Of a DNA stretch of 64,000 nt, positions 26,341 to 35,499 are shown piece by piece. This stretch comes from Rhizorhapis sp. SPR117 (GTDB lineage: Bacteria > Pseudomonadota > Alphaproteobacteria > Sphingomonadales > Sphingomonadaceae), in contig NZ_JAKKIE010000017.1 in assembly GCF_021742065.1 (NCBI RefSeq), positions 1-64,000 of the forward strand, in the 5' to 3' direction. Numbering within the stretch: the first letter of the stretch is position 1; every line of letters starts with the position of its first letter. The translations under genes were made by a program, and so were the position numbers. Below the pieces are notes generated by a model. The model saw nothing but the letters and a program-made list of their open reading frames with translations. It was not told the DNA's origin and did not search any database.

Positions 26341-28734
26341 ATGGACGAGTTACTGGCGGAATTCATTTCCGAAACGCAGGAAACGCTTGAAGCGCTTTCC
26401 GGTGAGATCGTCGCATGGGAAACAGACCCAACCGACCGGGAAAGGCTGGACGCCATTTTTCGGTTTTTTCATACGGTGAAAGGCAGTTGCGGCTTTCTCA
26501 ATTTACCCCGATTTGAAAAAATCAGCCATGCAGCCGAAGATGTCCTCTCGGAAATCCGGGCAGGAAACCGCATTCCCGATCCCGAGACTGTCAGTGCCGT
26601 CCTGGCGATTATGGATCGTATCGGTGAACTGGCGGAGGCTGTCGCCGCTGGTACGTCGCTGTCCCATAAAAACGACGAATTGCTGATCGACGCGCTGCTC
26701 AATATTCCAACAACCCTGGACAATGCGACAGTGAAAGCGGCGGGGTCCGATACCGTCGCAGATCCGGATGCCAGGCGGTCCACGCCAGCGATGCGCAGCA
26801 TTCGTCTGCCATTAAGCCTGATTGATCAGTTGATGAATGGCGTGTCCGATATGGTTCTGGCGCGTAATGAACTATCGCGTAAATTGCGGGAACGATTTCC
26901 TGATCCTGAACTGGAAAGCGCATTCGAGCGTTTGTCCACCTGTGTTGCAGATATGCGCGATTCCATCAGCAAAACCCGCATGCAACGTATAGATCGTTTG
27001 TTTGTCGCCATTCCGCGACTGGTCCGCGACCTGGGACGGGAACTGGACAAAAAAATCGAATTGACGTTGGACGGTGGCGACGTTGAAATGGACCGCGAGA
27101 TGGTGGAGATGATCGTCGATCCACTCACCCATATTGTGCGTAATTCCATCGATCACGGGATCGAATCGCCCGCCGAACGGATAGCCGCAGGAAAGCCCGA
27201 AGCAGGCCAGTTACGTGTCACGGCACGGCAATCCGGAAACCAGATTGTTATAGACATCATTGATGATGGTCGCGGCATCGACACCGACAAGCTGGTTGCA
27301 GGGGCGATTTCCGCCAACCTCATCAGCAAGGACAAGGCGGCTGCCCTGACTGAGGCGGCTCGGCTGGATCTGATTTTCGCTGCGGGCCTGAGTACGGCAT
27401 CCCAGATTACATCCATATCCGGCCGGGGCGTCGGAATGGACGTCGTGCGTTCGAACATCGAAAGGATCGGCGGCGTCATTGCGCTGGACAACAAGCGTGG
27501 GCAGGGCCTTGCCATCACGCTTCGGGTGCCCTTAACCCTGACGATCATTCCCGGCCTCATCATCCGGGCGGGGGAGCAGCATTTTGCCATTCCCCGCGCC
27601 ACTGTGGTGGAAATTCTGCACGACAATAATCAAACCCTGTCGATTGACGACGTGGGCGGCGCACGCATTGCTACCATCCGCAATATTCGCCATTCGATGA
27701 TTGATCTGGAGGATGTGCTTGGTGTCGAACGCATAGCGGATGGTAAGAAGCGAACCATCATCGTTATTCGTTCATCATCGGGCGTTCCCTTCGCTCTGGG
27801 CGTGCAGGCCGTCGATAATCATGAGGAGCTTGTCATCCGTCCGGCGTCGCCATTGGTGATGGCGTCGGGCTTTTATGCCGGCATGACTCTGCCAGACAAT
27901 GGTCAGCCGATGTTGTTGCTTGATGCGAGCGGCCTTGCGGGTGCAGCGATGCTGCCCACTGACAACAGCGAAACCGAAACGCTCGATCGTGCCGGTCAGC
28001 CAGAAGCCGAAGCGCCCGTCGAACTGGTCAGTGCTCTGATGTTTACGGAACGGAGTGGGGAAGAAAGGCTTATCCGCCTAAGCCTGGTCGAGCGTGTCGA
28101 AGATATTGAGCCGGAGCATTTCGGTCGTTCCGGCGATCAATGGTTCGTTCATATCGATGGCAAGATATTGCCTGTCCTTCACGGCCTCGATGTTACGGAT
28201 ACCGCTTCAGTCACCACATTACGCTTGCGCGATAACAGCAGGGAGTTGTGCTACCCGGTGGCCAATATCACGGACATTGTTCAGGTGCCGCCGCTACCCG
28301 ACATTGCCTGCCGCAGTGGTGTTATTGCCGGAGTTACCGTTATTGACGGACGGCAATATGAATTGATCGATCCCTTTGCATTGTTCGCGTCGGCGCCGGA
28401 GGGGGTGATCGGCACTCGCCCGGTGCGTTGCCTGCTTGCCGATGGCGATGACCCCTGGATGCAGGAGATACTGGCGCCCCTTATCCGGCAGGCTGGTTAT
28501 GATGTGGTGATGTCGGATGACGGCAGCGCGGAAGCTGCGGACATCGTCCTTTGCTTTGCACAGTCGACGGCCGCGGAAGGAATAGTGGATCGACCCATCG
28601 TCCGGTTGCGCAATATGGCCAGTCCGCTCGGTCCCGACGACCAGTCGATTTATCGTTATGACCGGGATGCGCTGATTGCCGCCATAGAGTCGGCCAAATC
28701 AGCGCCATCGCCCAGGACGGAAAGAGCCGCGTGA
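26341..28734 (+). CDS. cheA: Chemotaxis histidine kinase CheA with extra CheW-like and pseudo-receiver domains
   Basis: A 797-residue CheA. Domains in order are Hpt with phospho-His H44 (FFHTVKGSCGF), a short linker without an obvious CheY-binding P2, a dimerisation domain near residue 155-220, the ATPase (HIVRNSIDHGIE, DDGRGID, GRGVGMDVVRSNI) and a CheW domain. After residue 560 there is a second CheW-like region, and from about residue 695 a receiver-like domain with an acidic patch (LLADGDD) but no phospho-Asp on the expected strand (ADIVLCF). It phosphorylates CheY and CheB. Its stop overlaps the cheW start. Confidence 0.93.
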   Translation: MDELLAEFISETQETLEALSGEIVAWETDPTDRERLDAIFRFFHTVKGSCGFLNLPRFEKISHAAEDVLSEIRAGNRIPDPETVSAVLAIMDRIGELAEAVAAGTSLSHKNDELLIDALLNIPTTLDNATVKAAGSDTVADPDARRSTPAMRSIRLPLSLIDQLMNGVSDMVLARNELSRKLRERFPDPELESAFERLSTCVADMRDSISKTRMQRIDRLFVAIPRLVRDLGRELDKKIELTLDGGDVEMDREMVEMIVDPLTHIVRNSIDHGIESPAERIAAGKPEAGQLRVTARQSGNQIVIDIIDDGRGIDTDKLVAGAISANLISKDKAAALTEAARLDLIFAAGLSTASQITSISGRGVGMDVVRSNIERIGGVIALDNKRGQGLAITLRVPLTLTIIPGLIIRAGEQHFAIPRATVVEILHDNNQTLSIDDVGGARIATIRNIRHSMIDLEDVLGVERIADGKKRTIIVIRSSSGVPFALGVQAVDNHEELVIRPASPLVMASGFYAGMTLPDNGQPMLLLDASGLAGAAMLPTDNSETETLDRAGQPEAEAPVELVSALMFTERSGEERLIRLSLVERVEDIEPEHFGRSGDQWFVHIDGKILPVLHGLDVTDTASVTTLRLRDNSRELCYPVANITDIVQVPPLPDIACRSGVIAGVTVIDGRQYELIDPFALFASAPEGVIGTRPVRCLLADGDDPWMQEILAPLIRQAGYDVVMSDDGSAEAADIVLCFAQSTAAEGIVDRPIVRLRNMASPLGPDDQSIYRYDRDALIAAIESAKSAPSPRTERAA

Positions 28735-29168
28735 TGACTGATCTTTATCTCTTTGCCCAGATTGGCGGCACGCGGGTTGCGATATGCACCGACGAGATTG
28801 AGGCCGTCGTCAAATTGTCGGAAATTTCTCCGATCCCGTGCGTTCCGGCACATGTGGCGGGATTGTCGGCATTGCGCAGCAGGGTGCTCACGGTCATTGA
28901 CACCGCCGCGCTAGTCTGGGGACGTCCAGCAAAGGCTGTGCCCGGATCTTATGCCATCATTACGGACATTGGCGGCCATAGTTATGGCATGGTGGTTGAT
29001 TCCGTGAGCGATATTGCGTCGGCGCCAGGCGGAAAACTGCCGCTGTGCGGGCAACTGGATACGGCATGGAAGCCGTTTGTCAGGCATATGGTCGAAAACG
29101 AGCAGGGACCGCATCTTCTTATCGGCCTGGTAAGCTTCATAGAACATACGCAGCCGCTTGCTGCTTGA
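28734..29168 (+). CDS. cheW: Chemotaxis coupling protein CheW
   Basis: A 144-residue CheW-domain protein that links receptors to CheA. It shows LYLFAQIGGTRVAICTDEIEAVV, the LRSRVLTVID segment and SYAIITDIGGHSYGMVVDSV. Translation begins at ATG 28734 in a TGATG overlap with cheA, so the two are coupled. No receptor gene is in the window. Confidence 0.92.
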   Translation: MTDLYLFAQIGGTRVAICTDEIEAVVKLSEISPIPCVPAHVAGLSALRSRVLTVIDTAALVWGRPAKAVPGSYAIITDIGGHSYGMVVDSVSDIASAPGGKLPLCGQLDTAWKPFVRHMVENEQGPHLLIGLVSFIEHTQPLAA

Positions 29169-29237
29169 AAGGTCGTTTACCATTCTCTTACGAACATGTC
29201 CTAAAGCGGTAGACGTTACCATAAAAAGGGTTGCTTC

Positions 29238-29603
29238 ATGAAAAACTGTCTTGTGGTTGATGATTCCAAAGTGATCCGGAAGGTTGCCCGGCACATATTG
29301 GAATCATTGCAGATGTCTGTGACGGAAGCTTGCGATGGCCGCGACGCTCTGTCGCAGTGCGAAGTCTCAGTGCCGGATGTCGTATTGCTTGATTGGAATA
29401 TGCCGGTGATGAGCGGGATGGAATTTTTGCAGGCACTTGGTCAACTCAAGATGACTGCCCGACCGAAGGTCATTTTCTGCACTACCGAAAATGGCATTGG
29501 TCATATAAAGGCTGCGGTTGAAGCCGGTGCCGACGAATATGTCATGAAGCCCTTCGACAGGGACACGCTGGAAAGTAAGCTACAGATAGTCGGCGTTATC
29601 TGA
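29238..29603 (+). CDS. cheY: Single-domain response regulator CheY
   Basis: A 121-residue receiver. It has the acidic pair in CLVVDDSKV, phospho-acceptor D52 (LLDWNMPVMSG), Thr in FCTTEN and Lys in VMKPFD. It lies between cheW and cheB, the usual place for the output protein that binds the flagellar switch or another target. The spacing to cheB is only 14 bases. Confidence 0.93.
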   Translation: MKNCLVVDDSKVIRKVARHILESLQMSVTEACDGRDALSQCEVSVPDVVLLDWNMPVMSGMEFLQALGQLKMTARPKVIFCTTENGIGHIKAAVEAGADEYVMKPFDRDTLESKLQIVGVI

Positions 29604-29626
29604 AAGGGGGCCGGCCAATGCCCCCT
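29604..29626 (+). promoter_or_regulatory. Hairpin covering the cheB ribosome site
   Basis: AGGGGG (29605-29610), the likely ribosome site of cheB, can pair with CCCCCT (29621-29626) in codons 2-4, placing the ATG in the loop. This could reduce independent initiation and tie cheB translation to ribosomes finishing cheY. Confidence 0.4.
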
Positions 29627-30706
29627 CTTCCCGTCGGATCGCCTGTAGATCAACTGCCGTCCAATGGGCGGATAAAGCTTTTGATCGTCGATGATTCCGC
29701 TGTGGCGCGAAGCGTCTTTGAAAGCATTGTCACCAAGGATGAACGGTTTGAAGTCTGCGAGAAATTGAGCAGTGCGGCCGATGCGATCGCTTACCTGTCG
29801 GATCACCGGGTCGACATCGTCATGCTGGATATCGAAATGCCGGGGCAGAGTGGTATTGCGGCGCTGCCCAGCATTCTGAAACTATGCGGCAATGCCAAAG
29901 TCATCATATTGTCGTCCAATTGCGACGAAGGCAGCGCTGCTGCGGTTGAAGCCCTGGCGGTAGGCGCCAGCGACATTATGTCAAAGCCCGGTCGAAGTAC
30001 CTTTGGCGGACGGTTTTCCGATTTGCTGATCGAACGGCTGCTCAGACTTGGCGCACAGGCAAGCTGGCAGCATGCGGGAGAAAAGCTTCCGTCCATTGCC
30101 TTGCGTAAACCTGATGGTCGGGCCAGAGCCGCGTGCCTTGGCGTGGGCGCATCGACCGGCGGTATTCACGCTTTGGGGCAGCTTTTCGATGGATTGGGCG
30201 CTGGTCTGGGTATCCCCATTCTTCTGACCCAACACCTGCCGCCTACATTCATGCCCTATTTCGCCATGCAACTTGCCCGCATGACCACCATGCCCGTCAA
30301 GGTCGCTGAAACCGGTGACATGCCGTTACCTGACCACGTCTATATCGCGCCGGGCGAAGCCAATTTAACCTGCAAACGGCGGCGCGATGGCCGGGTGACT
30401 ATTGTGCTGAATCCCGAACGGGAACCTTTGGCCAGCATGCCGGGGGTCGATCCGATGTTTTCCTCAATGGCCGAAGCCTATGGGATGAACGCTGTGGCGG
30501 TCGTTCTGACCGGTATGGGCCGTGATGGTACTGCAGGCGCGGAACGTATTGCCAAAGCAGGCGGCTGGATCGTAGCCCAGGACGCCGAAACAAGCGTTGT
30601 CTGGGGCATGCCAGGATCGATTGCGCGGGCGGGGTTGGCCAGTGCCGTTCTGTCGCCCGATCGTATGGGTGCCTATATCATGAGCCAGATAGCACTCGCG
30701 GCATGA
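29618..30706 (+). CDS. cheB: Chemotaxis protein-glutamate methylesterase CheB
   Basis: A 362-residue CheB: a receiver at about residues 19-135 (LLIVDDSAVAR, phospho-acceptor D71 in VMLDIEMPG, MSKPG), then the methylesterase domain with the nucleophile in GVGASTGGIHAL near S179, TQHLPPTF and LTGMGRDGTAGAE. It removes methyl groups from receptors and resets sensitivity. Its stop overlaps the cheR start (ATGA). Confidence 0.95.
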   Translation: MPPLPVGSPVDQLPSNGRIKLLIVDDSAVARSVFESIVTKDERFEVCEKLSSAADAIAYLSDHRVDIVMLDIEMPGQSGIAALPSILKLCGNAKVIILSSNCDEGSAAAVEALAVGASDIMSKPGRSTFGGRFSDLLIERLLRLGAQASWQHAGEKLPSIALRKPDGRARAACLGVGASTGGIHALGQLFDGLGAGLGIPILLTQHLPPTFMPYFAMQLARMTTMPVKVAETGDMPLPDHVYIAPGEANLTCKRRRDGRVTIVLNPEREPLASMPGVDPMFSSMAEAYGMNAVAVVLTGMGRDGTAGAERIAKAGGWIVAQDAETSVVWGMPGSIARAGLASAVLSPDRMGAYIMSQIALAA

Positions 30707-31569
30707 TGGGGACAGAATCCACCGGCGCCATGCGCGTTCTGGCCGGGCTTCTGGAAGCGCGGACGGGGCAGCAACTGGCCGCAAACCGAATGTGGCGCAT
30801 TGAAACCGCGCTCAAGCCATTGCTCAAAGCTCATCAACTGGGCACGTTGGAAGATCTGGTGAGCCAGCTGCTCGGCACAAAGAACCGCGAATTGCTTGAC
30901 GAAGTTATCGATGCCTTATTGAATAATGAAAGTTCCTTCTTCCGCGACCTTTCCACCTTTTCCATGATCGAGCGTTCATTGTTGCCGCACATCGGAGTAA
31001 TCCGGAAACAGCCCCAATTGCGCATCTGGTGTGCGGGATGTTCCATAGGGCAAGAGGCATTGTCGCTTGCCATGCTGATCAAAAAGCAGGCTGAGATCTG
31101 GCGGGGCTGGCGCGTCCAGATACTGGCGACTGACATTTCATCCGGTGCTATCGCCCGTGCAAAATCGGGATTGTATAGCCAAATGGAGGTTCAGCGCGGA
31201 TTGGGTGTCACAGAGTTGTTACGATGGTTTGAGCCTGCTGGCGATGATTGGCGCGTCAGCAGGGAATTGTTGGACATGATCGATTATCGCGTCGACAACC
31301 TTCTGGAACCCGCCCTTCCTACAGGTGGGTATGACCTTATCTTGTGCCGCAATGTGTTGCTCTATTTCTCACTGGAATTGCGGCAGAAGGTATTTGGAAA
31401 TCTGACGCGTTTTGCGGCGTCGGACGGACATCTCGTGCTGGGCGCGGGGGAGACGGTCATCGGTCAGACCGACGATTTTATCGCCAGCCGCCAGTTTCGT
31501 GGCAGCTATGAACGCCGGCTCCCAGGGGCGGCAGTCCAGGGCTTGCCTGCGGCATCGGGTCGATATTGA
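30703..31569 (+). CDS. cheR: Chemotaxis protein methyltransferase CheR
   Basis: A 288-residue SAM-dependent methyltransferase that methylates receptor glutamates. It has an N-terminal helical domain, NNESSFFRDLSTF, the SAM-binding WCAGCSIGQEALSLAML and the LCRNVLLYFS motif. ATG overlap with cheB makes the pair coupled. It ends the Che cluster; no cheD or receptor follows. Confidence 0.95.
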   Translation: MMGTESTGAMRVLAGLLEARTGQQLAANRMWRIETALKPLLKAHQLGTLEDLVSQLLGTKNRELLDEVIDALLNNESSFFRDLSTFSMIERSLLPHIGVIRKQPQLRIWCAGCSIGQEALSLAMLIKKQAEIWRGWRVQILATDISSGAIARAKSGLYSQMEVQRGLGVTELLRWFEPAGDDWRVSRELLDMIDYRVDNLLEPALPTGGYDLILCRNVLLYFSLELRQKVFGNLTRFAASDGHLVLGAGETVIGQTDDFIASRQFRGSYERRLPGAAVQGLPAASGRY

Positions 31570-31757
31570 GCATCCAGCCAGTTCCAGCTTTGCTATTTCC
31601 TGCATGGCTGCCCAGCCCGGATAAAGATCAGGCCTGACTGTCTTTTTTTCTGCGGCTACGACAAAATTGATGATAATGCCTGACATCGTTGTGGGGCCGG
31701 AGGTTCCTGTTGGAACAATCCGGTTCATGGAGAAAACACATTGTCAGAGGATGCTGG

Positions 31758-32441
31758 ATGATCGAAACGCCGTCGCCTAATTTCGACGAGCGCCGGCTAC
31801 CCATTTCCATGCTGGTGCTGCATTATACCGGTATGCCGGATGCAGCTTCGGCCATTGAATGGATGGCTAATCCCTTATCTAAAGTATCGGCGCATTATTG
31901 CGTGACCGAAGATGGTCAGATTATCCGCATGGTCGCCGAGGATAAGCGAGCATGGCATGCGGGATTGGCCTGGTGGCGCGGGATAACGGATGTGAACAGC
32001 GCCAGCATTGGCATAGAAATTGTCAACCCAGGCCACGAATGGGGCTACAGACCATATCCGGAAGAACAGATTTCGGTCCTGATTCCCCTGGTGCATGATA
32101 TCGTTCAGCGGCACGGCATCACTCGGGGCAACATCGTTGGCCATTCGGACATCGCGCCCGCACGCAAGCAGGATCCTGGCGAGCTGTTTCCGTGGCATCG
32201 TCTGGCACGGCTTCGTTTGGCGTTACCCCGGCCCACGAAAAACCTGATGGACCCGCATTGGAGCGATGGCGGTTTTTTGCTGGCTCTGGAGCGCTTTGGG
32301 TATGACATCAATGATCCGGTGGCGGCCATTCGCGCCTTCCAGCGTCGCTATCGCCCCGAAATGATCGACGGTATCATAGATGGCGAATGCCGCTGCATTC
32401 TGCTTGCGCTATTGCTGCCGCAACCGCAGGGCGATGATTGA
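31758..32441 (+). CDS. N-acetylmuramoyl-L-alanine amidase (AmiD type)
   Basis: A 227-residue type 2 amidase that cleaves between MurNAc and the stem peptide. Zinc ligands are expected in MLVLHYTGM and GHSDIAPARKQDPG, and catalytic-domain segments WHAGLAWWRG and SIGIEIVNPG are clear. The last 60 residues form a peptidoglycan-binding-like helical domain (GYDINDPVAAIRAFQRRYRP). ATG 31758 is preferred; the frame is open from 31689. No signal peptide is visible at this start, so it may act in cell-wall recycling in the cytoplasm, or the start is further upstream. Confidence 0.88.
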   Translation: MIETPSPNFDERRLPISMLVLHYTGMPDAASAIEWMANPLSKVSAHYCVTEDGQIIRMVAEDKRAWHAGLAWWRGITDVNSASIGIEIVNPGHEWGYRPYPEEQISVLIPLVHDIVQRHGITRGNIVGHSDIAPARKQDPGELFPWHRLARLRLALPRPTKNLMDPHWSDGGFLLALERFGYDINDPVAAIRAFQRRYRPEMIDGIIDGECRCILLALLLPQPQGDD

Positions 32442-32477
32442 CTGGCGAAAGCCGTAATGACTCGCTATATGCGCCGG

Positions 32478-32869
32478 GCCAGAGGGTCGGGCGGCCGCCG
32501 GCATGGGTTTCCATGCGGGAGGAAAGTCCGGGCTCCACGAAATGACGGTGCCGGATAACATCCGGCGGGCCAGAAATCTGATTTCTGGTTCAGGGATAGT
32601 GCAACAGAGAGAAGGTCGCACGGGCCTTGGCCTTGTGACAGTGAAAGGGTGCGGTAAGAGCGCACCGCGGCCCCGGCAACGGGGACGGCATGGTAAACCC
32701 CACCGGGAGCAAGACCGAATAGGGGCGGCGCGGGGAGCAATCCCCAGGCTGTTTCGGCCCAGACCGCCCGGGTTGGTTGCTTGAGCCGCGCAGCAATGCA
32801 CGGCCTAGAGGAATGGTCGCCTATCCTTCGCAAGAGGGTGGACAGAACCCGGCTTATAGACCCTCTGGC
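32478..32869 (+). ncRNA. rnpB: RNase P RNA (bacterial class A)
   Basis: About 392 bases with the class A core. The closing helix P1 is GCCAGAGGGTC (32478-32488) with GACCCTCTGGC (32859-32869). GGAGGAAAGTCCGGGCTCC near 32517 and ACAGAACCCGGCTTAT near 32842 are the conserved core segments, and an internal ACAGAGAG segment follows in P8-P9. It is the catalytic RNA that trims tRNA 5' ends. It fills the gap between the amidase and the J-domain gene. Confidence 0.96.
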
Positions 32870-32926
32870 AATATTCCCTTGTGACCTTCTGGTTTTCAGG
32901 GGGCATTGACGCTAAATTGGGAATCT

Positions 32927-33463
32927 ATGACACGTTCGACACGATCCAATGACTGGGGCTTTCCCCGCTGGCGCGGCTATGGTTCGGCGCGCGAGGCGCA
33001 GCAGGTGCGCTTGTGTGATAGACATGGTTGCGATTCGCCGGGGAATTGTCCCGCGCCCAAATCCCCCAACAGCCCGGAGCGCTGGTATTTCTGCGCTGAA
33101 CATGCCGCCGAATATAACCGGAACTGGGATTATTTTCAGGGACTGGACGCTGAAGAGGCGGCAAAGCGGGAGGCCGATGAACGGCGTGACGCAGGCGGTT
33201 TTCAAGGCAGCGGCTATTATGGCTGGGGCGGGCCGGGCGATGGCAGCCGATCGCGCGACGAAATGCGCGCGCTTGGCGTGCTCGAACTGGAAAGTGAAGC
33301 CGATTTCGAAGCCGTGAAGAAAAGCTGGCGGCGGCTCGCCAAAGAAAATCACCCTGATGTGAAGCCCGGAGATGCGGAAGCCGCCATCCGTTTTCAAACC
33401 ATTCAGGCGGCCTATGAAGTCCTGAAAACAGCGGAGGAACGCCGGGAGTGGCGGCCCGAGTGA
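32927..33463 (+). CDS. J-domain protein with N-terminal Cys/His-rich segment
   Basis: A 178-residue protein with a C-terminal J-domain (about residues 112-175) including the DnaK-stimulating HPD in KENHPDVKPGD. The N-terminal part has a cluster of Cys and His (RLCDRHGCDSPGNCPAP, then FCAEHAAEYNRNWDYF) that looks metal-binding. This layout differs from DnaJ (no Gly/Phe region or classic zinc finger). ATG 32927 has GGGA upstream; the frame also opens at TTG 32906. It is probably a specialised DnaK co-chaperone. Confidence 0.85.
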   Translation: MTRSTRSNDWGFPRWRGYGSAREAQQVRLCDRHGCDSPGNCPAPKSPNSPERWYFCAEHAAEYNRNWDYFQGLDAEEAAKREADERRDAGGFQGSGYYGWGGPGDGSRSRDEMRALGVLELESEADFEAVKKSWRRLAKENHPDVKPGDAEAAIRFQTIQAAYEVLKTAEERREWRPE

Positions 33464-33538
33464 CGCGAGCGCGGTAATATTGGTGATAATGCCGGGAATA
33501 TTGGAATCGCTGCCGGACTTGCTATATTGCACTGCAAT

Positions 33539-34717
33539 ATGGACCATCGGATAAACCAGCCCGCGCGGGTTTCCAACTCGCCCCTGCCACTGCCCGATAA
33601 GGTGGCGTTGGTGTTGCAGGGCGGCGGCGCGCTGGGCTCCTATCAGGCTGGCGTTTATGAAGCATTGCATGATCGGGCGGTTGAGATCGACTGGGTTGCA
33701 GGCATTTCGATCGGCGCGATCAATTCCGCGATCATCGCTGGCAATGCACCGTCTGACCGGATAGCGAAATTACATCAGTTCTGGAAAAAAATGAGCGGGG
33801 GCCTTCCCAATTTCTGGCTTCCCGAGGACCACAATATCCGGGAGGCGGCACATCTGGGCGCGGCCATGGCTGTTGCGGCGTTTGGGGTTCCTGGATTCTT
33901 TCGACCCCATATGATCCCGCCAATGCTGGCCGCAGAAGGCAGCATGAATGCGATCAGCTATTATGACACCACAGCTTTGATCGATACGCTTGATGAGTTG
34001 GTGGATTGGGATTTGCTCAATCACGGGCCTGTCCGGTTTTCAGTCGGTGCCGTCAATGTGGCGAGCGGGAATTTCGTCTATTTCGATAATCACGACCCGC
34101 ATTGGCGCGGCCGAATCGATGCTCGGCACATCATGGCCTCTGGCGCGCTGCCGCCGGGTCTGCCGCCGGTGGAAATCGACGGTGATTTCTACTGGGATGG
34201 CGGTCTGGTCAGCAATACGCCATTGTCCCATGTGCTAGACAATCTGACAGGGGATCTACTGCTGTTTCAGGTAGACCTTTTTCCGGCAGAAGGACCAATA
34301 CCCAAGCAATTGACCGACGTATGGTCGCGGCAAAAGGATATTCAATATAGCAGTCGCACGCGGCAGGTGACGGACCTGTTCCTGCGTCGTCACCGGGAAC
34401 ATGACCTGATTGGCAAATTGTTGAACAAACTTCCGCCGGAATTGCAGGACGATGCTGACGTCGTTGCACTCAAGGAACTGAATCATTCGGGCGCGGTTAA
34501 CATCGTTCATCTCATCTATCGCAGCCATGCCTGGGAAGGCGGCGCCCGCGATTTTGAATTTTCACGCGCGACCATGCTGGATCACTGGGCGCAAGGGCAT
34601 GAAGCCGTGGATGGCGTCATGTGCAAGGGCGACCTGATTGCGCAGAATATTGTGAATGGAAAGTCATCGGCATTCGATCTGGATCGACCCGACCACCTCA
34701 AGGAGAAAAAGGCATGA
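33539..34717 (+). CDS. Patatin-like phospholipase
   Basis: A 392-residue patatin-family lipid hydrolase. It has the oxyanion-hole glycine run (VLQGGGALGSYQ), the nucleophile S57 in GISIGA and the dyad Asp in YWDGGLVSN near residue 220. It is followed by the hydroxybutyrate dehydrogenase with an ATGA overlap. In several alphaproteobacteria this pair sits together, consistent with a role in storage-polyester or hydroxybutyrate metabolism; the substrate here is inferred. Confidence 0.88.
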   Translation: MDHRINQPARVSNSPLPLPDKVALVLQGGGALGSYQAGVYEALHDRAVEIDWVAGISIGAINSAIIAGNAPSDRIAKLHQFWKKMSGGLPNFWLPEDHNIREAAHLGAAMAVAAFGVPGFFRPHMIPPMLAAEGSMNAISYYDTTALIDTLDELVDWDLLNHGPVRFSVGAVNVASGNFVYFDNHDPHWRGRIDARHIMASGALPPGLPPVEIDGDFYWDGGLVSNTPLSHVLDNLTGDLLLFQVDLFPAEGPIPKQLTDVWSRQKDIQYSSRTRQVTDLFLRRHREHDLIGKLLNKLPPELQDDADVVALKELNHSGAVNIVHLIYRSHAWEGGARDFEFSRATMLDHWAQGHEAVDGVMCKGDLIAQNIVNGKSSAFDLDRPDHLKEKKA

Positions 34718-35499
34718 TGCTGAAAGGCAAGACGGCGCTTATCACGGGTTCGACCTCCGGAATCGGGCTTGGCTATGCCAAGGTGTTGGCTGCCGAGGGC
34801 GCCAATATCATTATCAATGGCTTTGGCGATGCTGACGCCATCGAGGCGGAACGAAAAAGTCTGGAAGGACTGAACGGCGCCAGCGCGCTGTACAGCGGCG
34901 CGGACCTGACCAAAGTAGACGCGATTGAAGAAATGATGGCGATGGCTGCCAATGCCTTTGGCGGGGTGGACATCCTCATCAACAATGCGGGGGTGCAGCA
35001 TGTCGCCCCGGTGGAGGAATTTCCGGTCGATAAATGGAACCTGATTATCGCGCTTAACCTCACCGCCGCCTTTCATACGACGCGCCTTGCCGTGCCCTAT
35101 ATGAAAAACAAGAAATGGGGTCGAATCATTCAAACCGCATCCGCCCATTCGCTTACCGCTTCGCCGTTCAAATCAGCCTATGTGACCGCAAAGCACGGCC
35201 TTGCAGGCTTTACCAAGACTGTGGCGCTGGAAACCGCGACCTTTGGCATTACAGCAAATTGCATCAGTCCTGGTTATGTCTGGACGCCGCTTGTCGAAAA
35301 CCAGATTCCCGACACGATGAAGGCGCGTAACATGACACGCGAGCAGGTAATGAACGACGTATTGCTCGCCGGACAGCCGACCAAGCAATTCGTGACGGTC
35401 GAACAGATCGCTGCCACCGCGCTTTTCTTGTGCGGGGAAGCCGCGAGTAACATCACGGGTGCCAATATTTCTGTCGATGGAGGTTGGACCGCCCAATGA
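34714..35499 (+). CDS. 3-hydroxybutyrate dehydrogenase
   Basis: A 261-residue short-chain dehydrogenase. It has the cofactor-binding TGSTSGIG (residues 11-18), NNAGVQH, the catalytic Ser in TASAHSL and YxxxK as YVTAKHG. The C-terminus (CISPGYVWTPLVENQIPD, ending DGGWTAQ) is typical of D-3-hydroxybutyrate dehydrogenase, which makes acetoacetate. The ribosome site AAGGAG is well placed. It is coupled to the patatin gene upstream and to the M20 gene downstream by short overlaps. Confidence 0.9.
   Translation: MMLKGKTALITGSTSGIGLGYAKVLAAEGANIIINGFGDADAIEAERKSLEGLNGASALYSGADLTKVDAIEEMMAMAANAFGGVDILINNAGVQHVAPVEEFPVDKWNLIIALNLTAAFHTTRLAVPYMKNKKWGRIIQTASAHSLTASPFKSAYVTAKHGLAGFTKTVALETATFGITANCISPGYVWTPLVENQIPDTMKARNMTREQVMNDVLLAGQPTKQFVTVEQIAATALFLCGEAASNITGANISVDGGWTAQ

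Noticed and set aside
31369..31728. 119-residue minus-strand frame after cheR
   Set aside because: About 200 bases overlap the cheR end, and there is no ribosome site; not enough support for a gene.
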